Part shown: positions 29,042-38,130 of the stretch, piece after piece
Layout: every line of letters begins with the position of its first letter
Position numbering within the stretch: position 1 is the first letter of the stretch
Position numbers and translations under genes: made by a program
The notes under the pieces: model-generated
What the model saw: the letters and a program-made list of their open reading frames with translations, nothing else
The model's database searches: none
Told to the model about the DNA's origin: nothing
Assembly: GCA_014084085.1 (NCBI GenBank)
Contig: NPFB01000029.1
Span: 116,945-180,944 of the forward strand
Source: Hondaea fermentalgiana
Lineage: Eukaryota > Sar > Bigyra > Thraustochytrida > Thraustochytriidae
DNA: 64,000 nt
Direction of reading: 5' to 3'

Positions 29042-29560
29042 ATGCTTCACGTACCCGAAGACGCTCGTGCGAGCGGAGCCGAGACAGAGGCAGTTGCTGC
29101 AGCCGTGCACGACGCGTCTCTCGGCTTTGAAAGACGTAGTCACGAACGTCGTGAAAACAGCGAGAGTGAAGAGGGGGGGGAGACGAGCGGGAGCTCTGCT
29201 GCTGCTCGCAAAGAGCGCAAATTCTTTGGCGACGACGCGGAAGCCCAAATCAAGGCGCTCTCCTTGAGCAGTACACGACTTGGCGCGGAATTTGCAATGC
29301 TGCTCAAAGTTCTCCGTGCAAGCATGATGGAGGCATGTGATGCCACCAAGCAACATGCCCAAATATACCACGATGCTCACAAGGAGACCGGGATGATTGT
29401 CGATGCAAACCTTCGCGTCGCAGAAGAGATTGCCGCTCGCACACAAACGCTCAGCCAGAATCTCACCGATCTCAGCCCGCTGCGTCAACGTCTCGACGAG
29501 CTCGAAGCCGCGCTCAGTGGCTACGAGCGTATTGCGGACAAAATATTGAGAAAGGGATAG
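29042..29560 (+). CDS. Small helical protein, BLOC-1/BORC-subunit-like
   Basis: 172 residues from the ATG at 29042. The first 70 are polar and disordered (ESEEGGETSGSS). Residues 75-172 form one long heptad-rich helical region (FAMLLKVLRASM, AEEIAARTQTLSQNLTDLSPLRQRLDELEAAL). The pattern and the phrase LSPLRQRLDELE near the end resemble small coiled-coil subunits of the BLOC-1 and BORC complexes that position lysosome-related organelles (BLOC1S2 or BORCS6 type). This is pattern similarity, not a firm match. The last ~36 bases of the gene are repeated 85 bases downstream. Confidence 0.55.
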   Translation: MLHVPEDARASGAETEAVAAAVHDASLGFERRSHERRENSESEEGGETSGSSAAARKERKFFGDDAEAQIKALSLSSTRLGAEFAMLLKVLRASMMEACDATKQHAQIYHDAHKETGMIVDANLRVAEEIAARTQTLSQNLTDLSPLRQRLDELEAALSGYERIADKILRKG

Positions 29561-29646
29561 GTTTGGATTGACACGACACGAATACAGCTGAAACTTCTTT
29601 ACTGGACACGAGCGTATTGCAGACAAAGTATTGAGAAAGGGATAGG
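29523..29646 (+). repeat. Direct duplication of the gene 3' end (39 bp, period 85)
   Basis: The segment 29523-29561, which includes the stop codon, recurs at 29608-29646 with two differences. The second copy is outside the coding region. Confidence 0.9.
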
Positions 29647-29664
29647 CTGGTGTCAAAACCTCAT

Positions 29665-30891
29665 TTACTGGAGACTTACGTCATCATTGCCGAGAAGACG
29701 CCGAAGTGCCGCAGCAAACGGATTTGCTCGTGGGTCGACGGGCTCACGGTGGATCCCAGGCTTCCCGGAGGGATACTGCCGATTCATGAGCTCTTTACGC
29801 TCCGTGTTGTTTTTCTGCTGCATACTATCTGGTGCGGGTGTCGTCTCGCTGCTTTGCGAGGCCCAGCCCGGCAGACTCTGTTGGCGAGGAGGTGGTACCG
29901 GAGGCTCGCTATTCGAGGAAGGAACAGCATCCGTTTGCTCCATACCGGCTGGGAGCGCTGGAAGAGGCCGCAAGTGCAGCGGCGTTGGCAGCGGGGACGC
30001 GGGCGATGGCGGAGGTGGAACTGGCATGCCCTGCGCAGGGCTCAGAGGTGAATGCGTCGCCGCCGGACTCAGTGGTGAGCGCGGGGTCGAAACCGGTGAC
30101 GGCCGTGGAGGCAAGGGCGGTTGACTTTTGGATGGTCCCCGAGTCTTTCCATCATCATCGGCATGCTGTGAACTTTGATGGAGAGTTTCGGCACATTCGG
30201 GCGTTGTCGCTGTCATTGTCGTTGAGACTGTCGGCGCAGATATCGACTGACCATCCGTCGTCGTAGATGCAGATGCCAAGACGTGTGCCGGGCGCATATG
30301 CATGGGCTTTGGCGGCTTCGGAGGAGGCGTCATGGCAAGAGGCGTCATAACAGAAGGCGTCATCGCAGGAGGCATCGTCGCCGGTGAGCGTTGCTTCACG
30401 ACGGCATTGATGCTTTCCACCCACTCCGCTGCTTGAACTGGCGTCGCAGCAAGAAAGTGGATGGTCTTCTCTTGGTTTGGTCGCGCCGCGTGAATTCCGT
30501 CAAAAAAGTACACGCGTACAGAAAGCTGAAAAGCGCACTTGCCCGTTTGGATTTGCCGAGCAGATAAAATTTGCTCAATGGGAATAAGTTGCGCTGGGGG
30601 TTTGATCGCTCCATATCCGTCAATGTCGGCCATGTAAAGCGCCATCTGGGCGTCATCGACGCAGAGTAGGCATTTTTTGTAAAGCACATTGAGCTTGCCC
30701 TTTCTTCTGACAACATCGAATTTGAGAACGCGGGGCGCCCGGCGCGGAGCATCACCTTGGCCTTCCTTTTCCTCCTCTTGGTCGGGTGCTTGCTGCTGAT
30801 GACTCGCGTTGCGCTGAGCGAGGAGATGATGCTGGCCAGACTCCAGCGAAGGCGCCTGAAAGACGTCCGCAAAGCATCGTGCAGTCTTCAT
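29665..30891 (-). CDS. PH-domain protein with long proline-rich tail
   Basis: 408 residues. A pleckstrin-homology fold covers about 55-168: strands around VLKFDVVRRKGKLNVLYKKCLLCV and QLIPIEQILSA, and the final helix AAEWVESINAVV with its invariant Trp. PH domains bind phosphoinositides or proteins at membranes. The remaining residues are Pro/Ser/Thr-rich (PPKPPKPM, PPLPPRPSP, PVPPPRQQS), suitable for SH3, WW or EVH1 partners. Near the end, ANPFAAALRRLL contains an NPF tripeptide of the EH-domain ligand type. No enzyme domain follows, so an adaptor role is likely; the pathway is unknown. The amino-terminal 50 residues are Gln/Glu-rich. Confidence 0.75.
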   Translation of the reverse strand: MKTARCFADVFQAPSLESGQHHLLAQRNASHQQQAPDQEEEKEGQGDAPRRAPRVLKFDVVRRKGKLNVLYKKCLLCVDDAQMALYMADIDGYGAIKPPAQLIPIEQILSARQIQTGKCAFQLSVRVYFFDGIHAARPNQEKTIHFLAATPVQAAEWVESINAVVKQRSPATMPPAMTPSVMTPLAMTPPPKPPKPMHMRPAHVLASASTTTDGQSISAPTVSTTMTATTPECAETLHQSSQHADDDGKTRGPSKSQPPLPPRPSPVSTPRSPLSPAATHSPLSPAQGMPVPPPPSPASPLPTPLHLRPLPALPAGMEQTDAVPSSNSEPPVPPPRQQSLPGWASQSSETTPAPDSMQQKNNTERKELMNRQYPSGKPGIHREPVDPRANPFAAALRRLLGNDDVSLQ

Positions 30892-31341
30892 GCCTACAAA
30901 AGTCTGCCTTGTATGTATTTTCTCTTACGCGCACGCACTCCAACACGAGGAGGACTGCCGCGGCCGGTTCCGACGGTCTGCGTGCAGCTGCACTCCTCGC
31001 ACAGGGTCGGCTTTCTCGCGTGGCCTCGCGCGCAGCAGCGATCAACTTGCTTGGGTCCGAGGCCTCGGTTCTGCTGTGCCCAGCTTGACTGACTGTGAGA
31101 ACGAGAGCGAGTCCAAAAAAACTGGACCGGCAAAAGTTGAGACGAACGATCGCGTGCAACTTGAGAGCGCACGAGACGGCCAAACCAGATCGAAACGCGT
31201 GTACGACGACCAAGATGAAAGCGCACCGCCACGCGCCAGGTCTAGCGCACGCCAACGATACCTGGGTCGCGCAAGGATGATGATTTATTGTTGTAGGGTG
31301 GGTGGGTGGGTACCTATAGGGTCTGCACGGTCTACGCGTGT
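30892..31341. other. Spacer between PH-domain and kinase genes
   Basis: Contains the PH gene leader and the kinase 3' UTR. A GGGTGGGTGGG run occurs near 31297. No gene supported. Confidence 0.5.
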
Positions 31342-34300
31342 CTACTTCTTATCCGGCTTCTTCTTCTTCTTCTTCTTCATGAGGTTGAGATGGCTTGCGA
31401 CGACGACTCGGTGCGCGCGCAGCTGGCGAGCGAGCAGTCGGACGTCACGACGACTATACGCGACGGCCTCATAGCGCGAATACCTTCTCCAGGTGACGAG
31501 CTTGCGACGGAGCGTTGCCAATTCGGTGAGAACGTGGTCCGCACGTGTCAACTGCGCGACAGCCGCAGCAAGCTGTATGTGGCCCTTGGCCGCATCAGCC
31601 GCGCAAGCTCTGCACACAAGTCGATGATTGCTGCTCTTGTTGTTCCAAGCGCCATCGCCATCACAGGTACGGGATCGCCGGGCACCTTCGGCACCAGACT
31701 CGGGCACAGATCTTGAGCTGTTCGCCATGAACTTTCCGAAGCGCATCAAAGGATGTTCTCTGCTGCTCGACCGACGATGGTTGTCATGAAGAGAGTATAC
31801 GTGAGAGCTGCGAGGTCTTGCAGGAGGTGCCGACGAGGTTGTGGTGCTCGACTCGGCTCGTTTCGGGAACGCCCTTCGTGACATCCCCGGTGGCACCGCC
31901 GAGGTTGACGCGGCGCTCGACATGGCAGAAACGCTGGCTTCTCTGTTGCTGTCCCACAACATTTGCCAATACGCCTCTCTTGCCGCAAGCTTGGCGTTGG
32001 GTACGCTGACGACGCTGGTGGCACATGTTGCGGTGACGTTACCGTCACCTTCGCCGTTGTTATTGTCGTCGTCGACGTTGTCGCCGGCGGCATTATTGTC
32101 TTCACCTCCCTGCGTTTCGGAAGTTTCTGAGAAAAGAAAGTCTGTCGGCTGCTCGGGCACGCAAAAATTCTCGTGGCCTCTGTACTGAGCGCAGATAATC
32201 TCTTCAAGGTCATCAGCACGGAGAAGACCCTTTTCAAAGCCCTCGACAGCCTCAGAGATGGCATGAGCGCGCGGAACCTGGGACTTGCGCTGGAAGCTAG
32301 CAGCTGTGGCATCCTTGTCATGGTAGTGGCACAAGAACGGGTGTGCGAGGAGCTGCGCAGCCCGCGGTCGCCGTGCCGGGTCAATTTGCAAACACTCGGC
32401 CACAAAGCTACAAAAGGTGTCGCTGAATCCCGGCGGCGGGGCCTCGGGAACCATGTCTCCGTTAGCAATTGACACCAAGGCCCAGTAAACGCGAGAGCCG
32501 CGTTCTTGAATAGGGAGAACGCCATGCGCCAGCGTCAGACACGTGAGACCGATGGACCACACATCTGAAGTCTCCGTGTACTCATTCCCATTGATGCGTT
32601 CTGGGCTCATGTAGTTGAGTGTCCCGACAAAGCTCTTGGCGCTCCCTCGACGTGACTTTTGCGACTGGAACTGTGCGGATGCTTCGTTTCCTGGGCTTGT
32701 CGAAGGCTGAGCTGCCTTTGAAGCTGAATCAGCGCTGCGAGCCCGCGAAACAATACCGAAGTCTGCTAGTTTGACCGTGCCGTCCTGAGATACCAAAAAA
32801 TTCTCTGGCTTGACATCCCGGTGAATCAGGCCTTTGGCGTGCAAATATGCGAGCGCAAGGAGGCCACTTTGTGCGACGTGAGCGACCATTGGTTCGGTAA
32901 ACTTGACCTTTTTATCCAGTAAGCTCTTCAAGCTTGATTCCATGTATTCCATGACGAGCGACATATTAATGGTTGAGTTCGGTCGCCGACGCTTGCGGTG
33001 GCAACTTGAACTTGCGCCTGTGAAGGCGTCTCGGAAGTGCACCATATACGGCGAAGCACGTCGCATCTTCCGCGTGGACTGTCGTCGCATCGTTATCGTT
33101 GCAGGTGCCGGACACGGCGCGCGTTCGCCTTTTCGCGAGCGAGTGCTAGCCCCTGCTGCACCTTTTGCATCGCTTCTGGCTGCACGTCCTCTGGTATCGC
33201 GGCCGTACTCTTTGCCATGGCCTTCTTCCTCCTCATCGTCGTCGTCAATGTCGATGCTGCTTTCGTCTTCGTCTTCGTCTTCATCTTCATCGTCGTCTTC
33301 AATATCGGTGAAGTCAAAGACTTGATCGCGCAAGTCTTGGCTTTCATTTCCTTGGCAAAGATTTGTGTGCGTGTCGAAGAGCCCGTCTGCTTCCCTGAAG
33401 GCTTGCGCTTCGGGCATATGGGCAGCATCGTGCTGATTAGATTCTTCGACATTTGCGACTCCTATGCCTTGAAAGAGCACTTTAGAACTATCAAATGTAT
33501 TGAGAAAGAAATTCCCGGCATCATCTTCACTTTGTTCGTCTTCCCCTTGAGCATCACTACTCTCGCCATCGTCGTCGTCGTGTTCGTCTTCTTCGTTATC
33601 TGTATCGTCATTGTCGTCGTCGTCGTCGGTGTCGTCGTCTTGGTCGTTGTCTTCATCGTCGTCGTCTTCATCACCGTCTTCGACTTCGATTTCGTCTTCA
33701 TCGTCTTCATTTGCGTCAGCGGAGAGCTCGGCATCGGCGTCGGCATCGGAGACCTCTTCCTTTTCAAGCTCGCTCAAGAGAGCTGCAAGCGACGCATGGG
33801 TAAGACTCCGAGCCGTGGAGAGCCCATTCTTTGACCTTGAGGATTTGCGCTGGAGCGTACGCATCTGGGTCTGGAAGTGGCGCGCACGCACTTTGCGAAG
33901 CTTCTTGCGAGCGATTTGTAGCGTGATTGCTCGCGTCAATGTCTTGGCGCCGCCCCGAAATCGACCTGGCTTGTGACGGGCGTTTGGCTTGGTGAGCAAA
34001 AGAGGGGGCGGGTGGTGAGGTTTGGGCGGTGCAATCCAGACAGATGTAAAATTATGGGGGAGGATGGCGAGTTCGTGCGCGAGCTGATGCCGCTTTTGTC
34101 GTTCGTAGAGCGGAATTTCTTTAATGGCAACAATTTGAAGAGTCGGAACGTGCAATGCTTTGTAGACCGTCGATGAAGCCCCATGGCCGATAATTCCTAG
34201 ACGAATGTACTGCACAAAGGATCCCTGGCTTCGGAATGCCTCAGGGACGTACGCCTGAAGGCGGTGCTCGCCAAGACTGTTATTAAGCGGCGTCTGCTGA

Positions 34301-34755
34301 ATGCCAAACTCGGAGACCTTGAAGCCTCCAAGCGTGACTGTTGCCCCTGTCATGTTCCATGAAGGAATTCTGGGTCCGCTTGGTTGCGGGCCGTCCCGCC
34401 CTGGTTCGAAGGGTGTGGCCGAAACGGTGCGGATGTGGAGCACGGGCGGCGGCGGAGGCGGTAGCGGCACGGGCGGTAACGGCGGCGGGGTTGCTGCTGC
34501 TGATATTCGCTCACCATCGCCATCCGAGTCAGAGTCCTCTTCTCCAATAAGGCTGTCAGCATCGTTTTGGGGGCCTACGGCGTGTAAGTCTGACTTCTGG
34601 TCGAGAAGAAGTTTCGCTTCGGTATTGTCGGGCGCGACGTCAGTCGCTTTGGCTTTCATGGACGAGGTATTCAGCAAGCGGAGCTGGAAGCTGCCTTTGA
34701 AGGAGCTCATGGCACTTTCTAGCATCAACTTGGCGGACATGCTGATAGCGTGCAC
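31342..34755 (-). CDS. MAP2K-like (STE7-type) protein kinase with a ~333-residue insertion in the alphaC-beta4 loop
   Basis: 1137 residues (start at 34755; later in-frame ATGs are possible). The Pro-rich leader is followed by the kinase. Glycine loop [10 protein letters not shown] (about 190-199), Lys212 (VAIK) and alphaC Glu228 (HELAIL) are present. A huge insertion (about 235-567), first basic then Asp/Glu-rich, separates this from beta4, which resumes [11 protein letters not shown] as in MEK1. Then come the catalytic loop IHRDVKPEN (from about 644), DFG (665-667) and [13 protein letters not shown], the MAP2K signature. The activation segment also carries an extra Ser/Gln-rich stretch (about 673-705) with a basic SRRGSAKS end. 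All catalytic residues are intact, so activity is expected. After the kinase come 320 residues of low complexity ending in poly-Lys from a CTT repeat. Upstream and downstream partners are not in the window. Confidence 0.85.
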   Translation of the reverse strand: MHAISMSAKLMLESAMSSFKGSFQLRLLNTSSMKAKATDVAPDNTEAKLLLDQKSDLHAVGPQNDADSLIGEEDSDSDGDGERISAAATPPPLPPVPLPPPPPPVLHIRTVSATPFEPGRDGPQPSGPRIPSWNMTGATVTLGGFKVSEFGIQQTPLNNSLGEHRLQAYVPEAFRSQGSFVQYIRLGIIGHGASSTVYKALHVPTLQIVAIKEIPLYERQKRHQLAHELAILPHNFTSVWIAPPKPHHPPPLLLTKPNARHKPGRFRGGAKTLTRAITLQIARKKLRKVRARHFQTQMRTLQRKSSRSKNGLSTARSLTHASLAALLSELEKEEVSDADADAELSADANEDDEDEIEVEDGDEDDDDEDNDQDDDTDDDDDNDDTDNEEDEHDDDDGESSDAQGEDEQSEDDAGNFFLNTFDSSKVLFQGIGVANVEESNQHDAAHMPEAQAFREADGLFDTHTNLCQGNESQDLRDQVFDFTDIEDDDEDEDEDEDESSIDIDDDDEEEEGHGKEYGRDTRGRAARSDAKGAAGASTRSRKGERAPCPAPATITMRRQSTRKMRRASPYMVHFRDAFTGASSSCHRKRRRPNSTINMSLVMEYMESSLKSLLDKKVKFTEPMVAHVAQSGLLALAYLHAKGLIHRDVKPENFLVSQDGTVKLADFGIVSRARSADSASKAAQPSTSPGNEASAQFQSQKSRRGSAKSFVGTLNYMSPERINGNEYTETSDVWSIGLTCLTLAHGVLPIQERGSRVYWALVSIANGDMVPEAPPPGFSDTFCSFVAECLQIDPARRPRAAQLLAHPFLCHYHDKDATAASFQRKSQVPRAHAISEAVEGFEKGLLRADDLEEIICAQYRGHENFCVPEQPTDFLFSETSETQGGEDNNAAGDNVDDDNNNGEGDGNVTATCATSVVSVPNAKLAAREAYWQMLWDSNREASVSAMSSAASTSAVPPGMSRRAFPKRAESSTTTSSAPPARPRSSHVYSLHDNHRRSSSREHPLMRFGKFMANSSRSVPESGAEGARRSRTCDGDGAWNNKSSNHRLVCRACAADAAKGHIQLAAAVAQLTRADHVLTELATLRRKLVTWRRYSRYEAVAYSRRDVRLLARQLRAHRVVVASHLNLMKKKKKKKPDKK

Positions 34756-35929
34756 TGTAGAAGAAAGTCAGTAAAGGCAAGCGACAAAAGTCCTCGGCTT
34801 GCTCTTGCGTTTCTTTCCGACAGTTCAAGCGAGCTCTCGCGTCTGGACAAGGGCAAGGCCAAAGGCAAGGCTAAGGACAAGGCAGACCACGCTCACGCGC
34901 ACGCGTTGCGACCTTGCAGGCTCCACGTGTGAGCAAGTGGACGTTGATTGTACTGCTAGCTAGCTAGCTAGAAAGCTAGCCAGCTGAAGCGCAGCGTTCA
35001 GGCTAGCTTGGCTGCTTCCTGGCTAGCTGGCAGGGTGACTGTCTGGCTGACCGGCCGAACGACTGCCAGAGGTCTCTAGTCAGCAGCGCTCGAGTCGGTC
35101 TATGGGCAAGCAGACCCAGCGTTTGTCCATGGCGATGGTTCATCTACGCAAGTTCTCACATCTATGTCGTGCCCGAACGCCCGAACATGGATGGTTTGGC
35201 AAGGCTATGGCGATATTTCCTTCTTTGGGGACATTTGCGCACGATACATGGACACGAAAAAGATACCGAAGTGTGACACTCGCTGATGCCCTCATGAGGC
35301 GGACAACCGATGTGGCTCGCCCCCTACCAGGCAGCCGACACTGCGACACCTTTCGTCGCGAGCCGAGCTGATGCGTATAAGTGTACAAGTGTTTTGCGCA
35401 AATAGACAACACTCGATGATGGTTTCATCGGCTGGCGGAATTTGGTAAGTCACTCAGGGGCCGCGGGTCCCTCAAGGATGCTCGAGACAAGATGATTTCT
35501 TTCATTCGAGAGCTCGCAGCCTTCCTTCTGGTCACACAAAGACCTTGCGAAGCGCCATTCATCGATACGCACGAGCGTTCACGAGCACGCCACGTTGAGG
35601 CCGATGTCCCAGACTGAAGGAACGCGGTCTGCAACGCCGGCCATGGTCTCGCACTAGCAAGGCGTGTTGCGGTCTTTCTTTCTTTCTTTCTTTCTTTCTG
35701 GGACTTGCCGTTACGATCACTCGAGCCCGGCAAGCCCAAGCAAGACTCGGACGAGGCGGGCGGGCGGGCGACTGTTGCGCGTGCGCGCGTGCGTTTGCGT
35801 GTACGAAAGACTGCGAGGCGGACAGCGCAGCGACGCGCCTGTGGCCGCGAGGGCCTCTTCCGAGCGGCAGCGGCTGCAGGAGCGAGAGAGACCCGCAAAA
35901 GCGAGCGAGCTGGGGTAAGTAGCAGCAGC
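34756..35929. other. Spacer between kinase and orphan gene
   Basis: GCTAGCTAGC/CTGGCTAGC repeats at about 34962-35040 and a TTTC run at about 35676-35699. The minus-strand frame at 35425-36342 is Arg/Ser-rich without motifs and overlaps the orphan gene; it is not accepted. A GGTAAGT sequence at 35914-35920 could be a splice donor in the leader of the next gene. Confidence 0.5.
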
Positions 35930-36664
35930 ATGGTGACGGCTCGACGGCACGGACTTGCGGAGGATCTTGGACGCGTGGCAGACGCCCTCGAGAGGAAAGC
36001 GCGCTCGATGGATGACAGAGGCGATGTCAAGGTGCGGCGAGATCGCTCGCGGCGCATTGGCAAATGGCAGAAAGCATCCTCGTCTTCAATTTCTTCGCCT
36101 TTTTTTGTTTCTTCAACAAGGCGATCGAGGTTCGACAAGGAAAACCCCGAGTGGACCACGGGAGTGCCGGCGCTTGATTTTCTCGTGGAGCAGCGCGCCG
36201 AGGCGAACGTGAGACTCGATGCTGGCGTGAGGAGACGAGGTCTACTACTACAGCAATCTGTGCGCAATGCAAAATCATCTCGCGACGCGTCCTCCTCTCG
36301 TGCGCACGGCGGCGTTGCCGTTTGCGACGCTTGGCTCGCCAACGAGCTCTCGCCGGCCCCTGGAGCGCCATATTTGATTCCTGACCCATGGGCAGAGATT
36401 GAGCGAGAATCTGTTCACCATCGTCGTCATCATCAATATCATCGCAAACCCGTGGCTACCAATCGTGGCTCACGGAGGCCCACGAAGCAGACATCAAACT
36501 ATTCGTCGTCGACGCTTGCAGCGGCGGGGTTTTCTGACCTTGATGCAGGGCCCCAGTGCCGGACTCTCGGCAAAGACACCGACCTAGAGAGCGCGGTGCG
36601 AGCGGCGGTGAACTCGATCGCGAGGGCCGAAGCGTTTGTGGAAAGGGCGTCGGATCGACGGTGA
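35930..36664 (+). CDS. Orphan protein of unknown function
   Basis: 244 residues from the ATG at 35930; the frame stays open upstream to 35705. No domain is recognised. It has a helical, charged start (LAEDLGRVADALERKARS), an aromatic-containing middle (NPEWTTGVPALDFLVEQRAEANVRLDAG), a conserved-looking PYLIPDPWAEIERE stretch and a short helical end (LESAVRAAVNSIARAEAFVERAS). No signal peptide or membrane helix. A Ser run and basic patches suggest disorder. Coding status rests on open length and plausible composition; an opposite-strand frame overlaps. Confidence 0.5.
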   Translation: MVTARRHGLAEDLGRVADALERKARSMDDRGDVKVRRDRSRRIGKWQKASSSSISSPFFVSSTRRSRFDKENPEWTTGVPALDFLVEQRAEANVRLDAGVRRRGLLLQQSVRNAKSSRDASSSRAHGGVAVCDAWLANELSPAPGAPYLIPDPWAEIERESVHHRRHHQYHRKPVATNRGSRRPTKQTSNYSSSTLAAAGFSDLDAGPQCRTLGKDTDLESAVRAAVNSIARAEAFVERASDRR

Positions 36665-36894
36665 ACCCTCATAGAATCGCGTTTTCGCGCTGGTGGTCCA
36701 AATCCCGAATTTGTTTGTCTCGCAGGCTGTGACAGGCTGGGACGCACGCCGGGAGCGGAGGGCGGTGGCCAGGAGCGCGCGCATTCGCGTTGCCTTGCCT
36801 TGCTCTGGTTTGCTCGGCGGCAGAAGGAACAGGAGCGTCGGTTATCGGTACCGAGATCTCGCGAAGAAGGGAAGGAAAGGAGAGCTTCTTCGGG

Positions 36895-38130
36895 ATGGCC
36901 GCCATGGCGAACGCGAACGCCGACGCGGCCACGGCGAAGACCGGCACAACAGAGGAGCAGGAGCCGGGGACGCGGCGCACGCCCGTGACAATCCTGACAG
37001 GCCTGCTGGGCGCAGGTAAGACGACGCTGTTGCGAGGTCTTTTGAACGGAGACCACGGACGGCGGCTAGCCGTGATCGAGAACGAGTTTGGTGACGAAAA
37101 GGGCATTGAACGTCTCATCGCGCGGGACCAGGAAGGGGCATCTGTGGACCTCGAAGACCTCTTTGTGGAGCTGAGCAATGGCTGCGTGTGCTGCGCGGTC
37201 AAGGACGATCTCGTGACAACCTTGGAAGGCCTCTTGGAGAGGTCGAACAAGTTTGACCAGATTGTCGTCGAGACGACAGGCGTCGCAGACCCGGGTCCGC
37301 TGGCAGGAATTTTTTGGCTCGATGAAGCGCTCGAGAGCCGCATTTTCCTGGACGGTATTGTTGCGGTCGCAGACGCGAAAAATCTTCATCGCCACGTTGA
37401 CGACCCGCGGAAACAGGCCGGCTCCGGCGTGGTGAACGAAGCTGTCAAGCAGCTCGGATACGCAGATCGCATCGTGCTCAACAAGACGGATCTTGTCGAC
37501 GAGGAGGGCCTCGAGGCGGCGCGTTCGCGCGTGAAGGAAATCAATGCGCTTGCCCAGGTCCATGAGACATCATATTCCAAGGTAGACCCCGAGTTCGTTC
37601 TTGACGTCCGTGGATACACGACCATTTCCGAAACGTCAGGGCACCAGCTCTCAGCCCTCCAGCGCGAACTTTTGGCGCAAGAGCCAGGACAAAGCGCAGC
37701 GGTCTCCGAGGAGTCCGGCGCGGCCGGAAGTGCTGCCGGCGGACACAAGCACGAGCACGAGCACGACGGCGAGTGCGACGCCTCTTGCGAGTCGGCGCAT
37801 GGCCGACACGACGCGAGCATTACATCGTGCGTGGTTCGTGTGGGCAGCTTGGGCCTTAATCAGGCCAAGCTCGAGAGCTGGCTAGGTAAGATGCTCTGGG
37901 AACCCTCTGGTGGTGTTGAGATTTTCAGAGTCAAGGGCATTGTCAACATTGCAAGCTCGGATCACGTGCACATTTTGCAAGGTGTCCACGAGACGTTTGA
38001 GATCGACGCGTCGCAGGAGGCATGGGGCAGCAAGACATTTCCCGAGCGCGATACGCGTATCGTTTTTATTGGCCGGAACCTCGACGTCGCCGCGCTTACC
38101 ACAGGTCTCCGGGAGGAGGCTGCCGAGTAA
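36895..38130 (+). CDS. ZNG1: ZNG1/CobW-type (COG0523) metal-chaperone GTPase
   Basis: 411 residues from the ATG at 36895 (an upstream in-frame ATG at 36790 would add 35). P-loop GLLGAGKTT (36-44), the family's metal site CVCC (97-100 within NGCVCC), VVETTGVADP switch and NKTDL guanine-specificity motif (about 196-200) appear in order. A His/Cys-rich loop (about 283-305, HKHEHEHDGEC) precedes the CobW C-terminal domain. ZNG1 proteins use GTP hydrolysis to hand zinc to client metalloproteins such as methionine aminopeptidase 1; other COG0523 members handle cobalt or nickel. The short CPELVPI-type client-docking peptide of animal ZNG1 is not seen at the amino terminus. Cytosolic by lack of signals. 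Confidence 0.88.
   Translation: MAAMANANADAATAKTGTTEEQEPGTRRTPVTILTGLLGAGKTTLLRGLLNGDHGRRLAVIENEFGDEKGIERLIARDQEGASVDLEDLFVELSNGCVCCAVKDDLVTTLEGLLERSNKFDQIVVETTGVADPGPLAGIFWLDEALESRIFLDGIVAVADAKNLHRHVDDPRKQAGSGVVNEAVKQLGYADRIVLNKTDLVDEEGLEAARSRVKEINALAQVHETSYSKVDPEFVLDVRGYTTISETSGHQLSALQRELLAQEPGQSAAVSEESGAAGSAAGGHKHEHEHDGECDASCESAHGRHDASITSCVVRVGSLGLNQAKLESWLGKMLWEPSGGVEIFRVKGIVNIASSDHVHILQGVHETFEIDASQEAWGSKTFPERDTRIVFIGRNLDVAALTTGLREEAAE

Noticed and set aside
35425..36342. 305-codon minus-strand frame
   Set aside because: Ser/Arg-rich, runs through the TTTC microsatellite and overlaps the more protein-like plus-strand frame.
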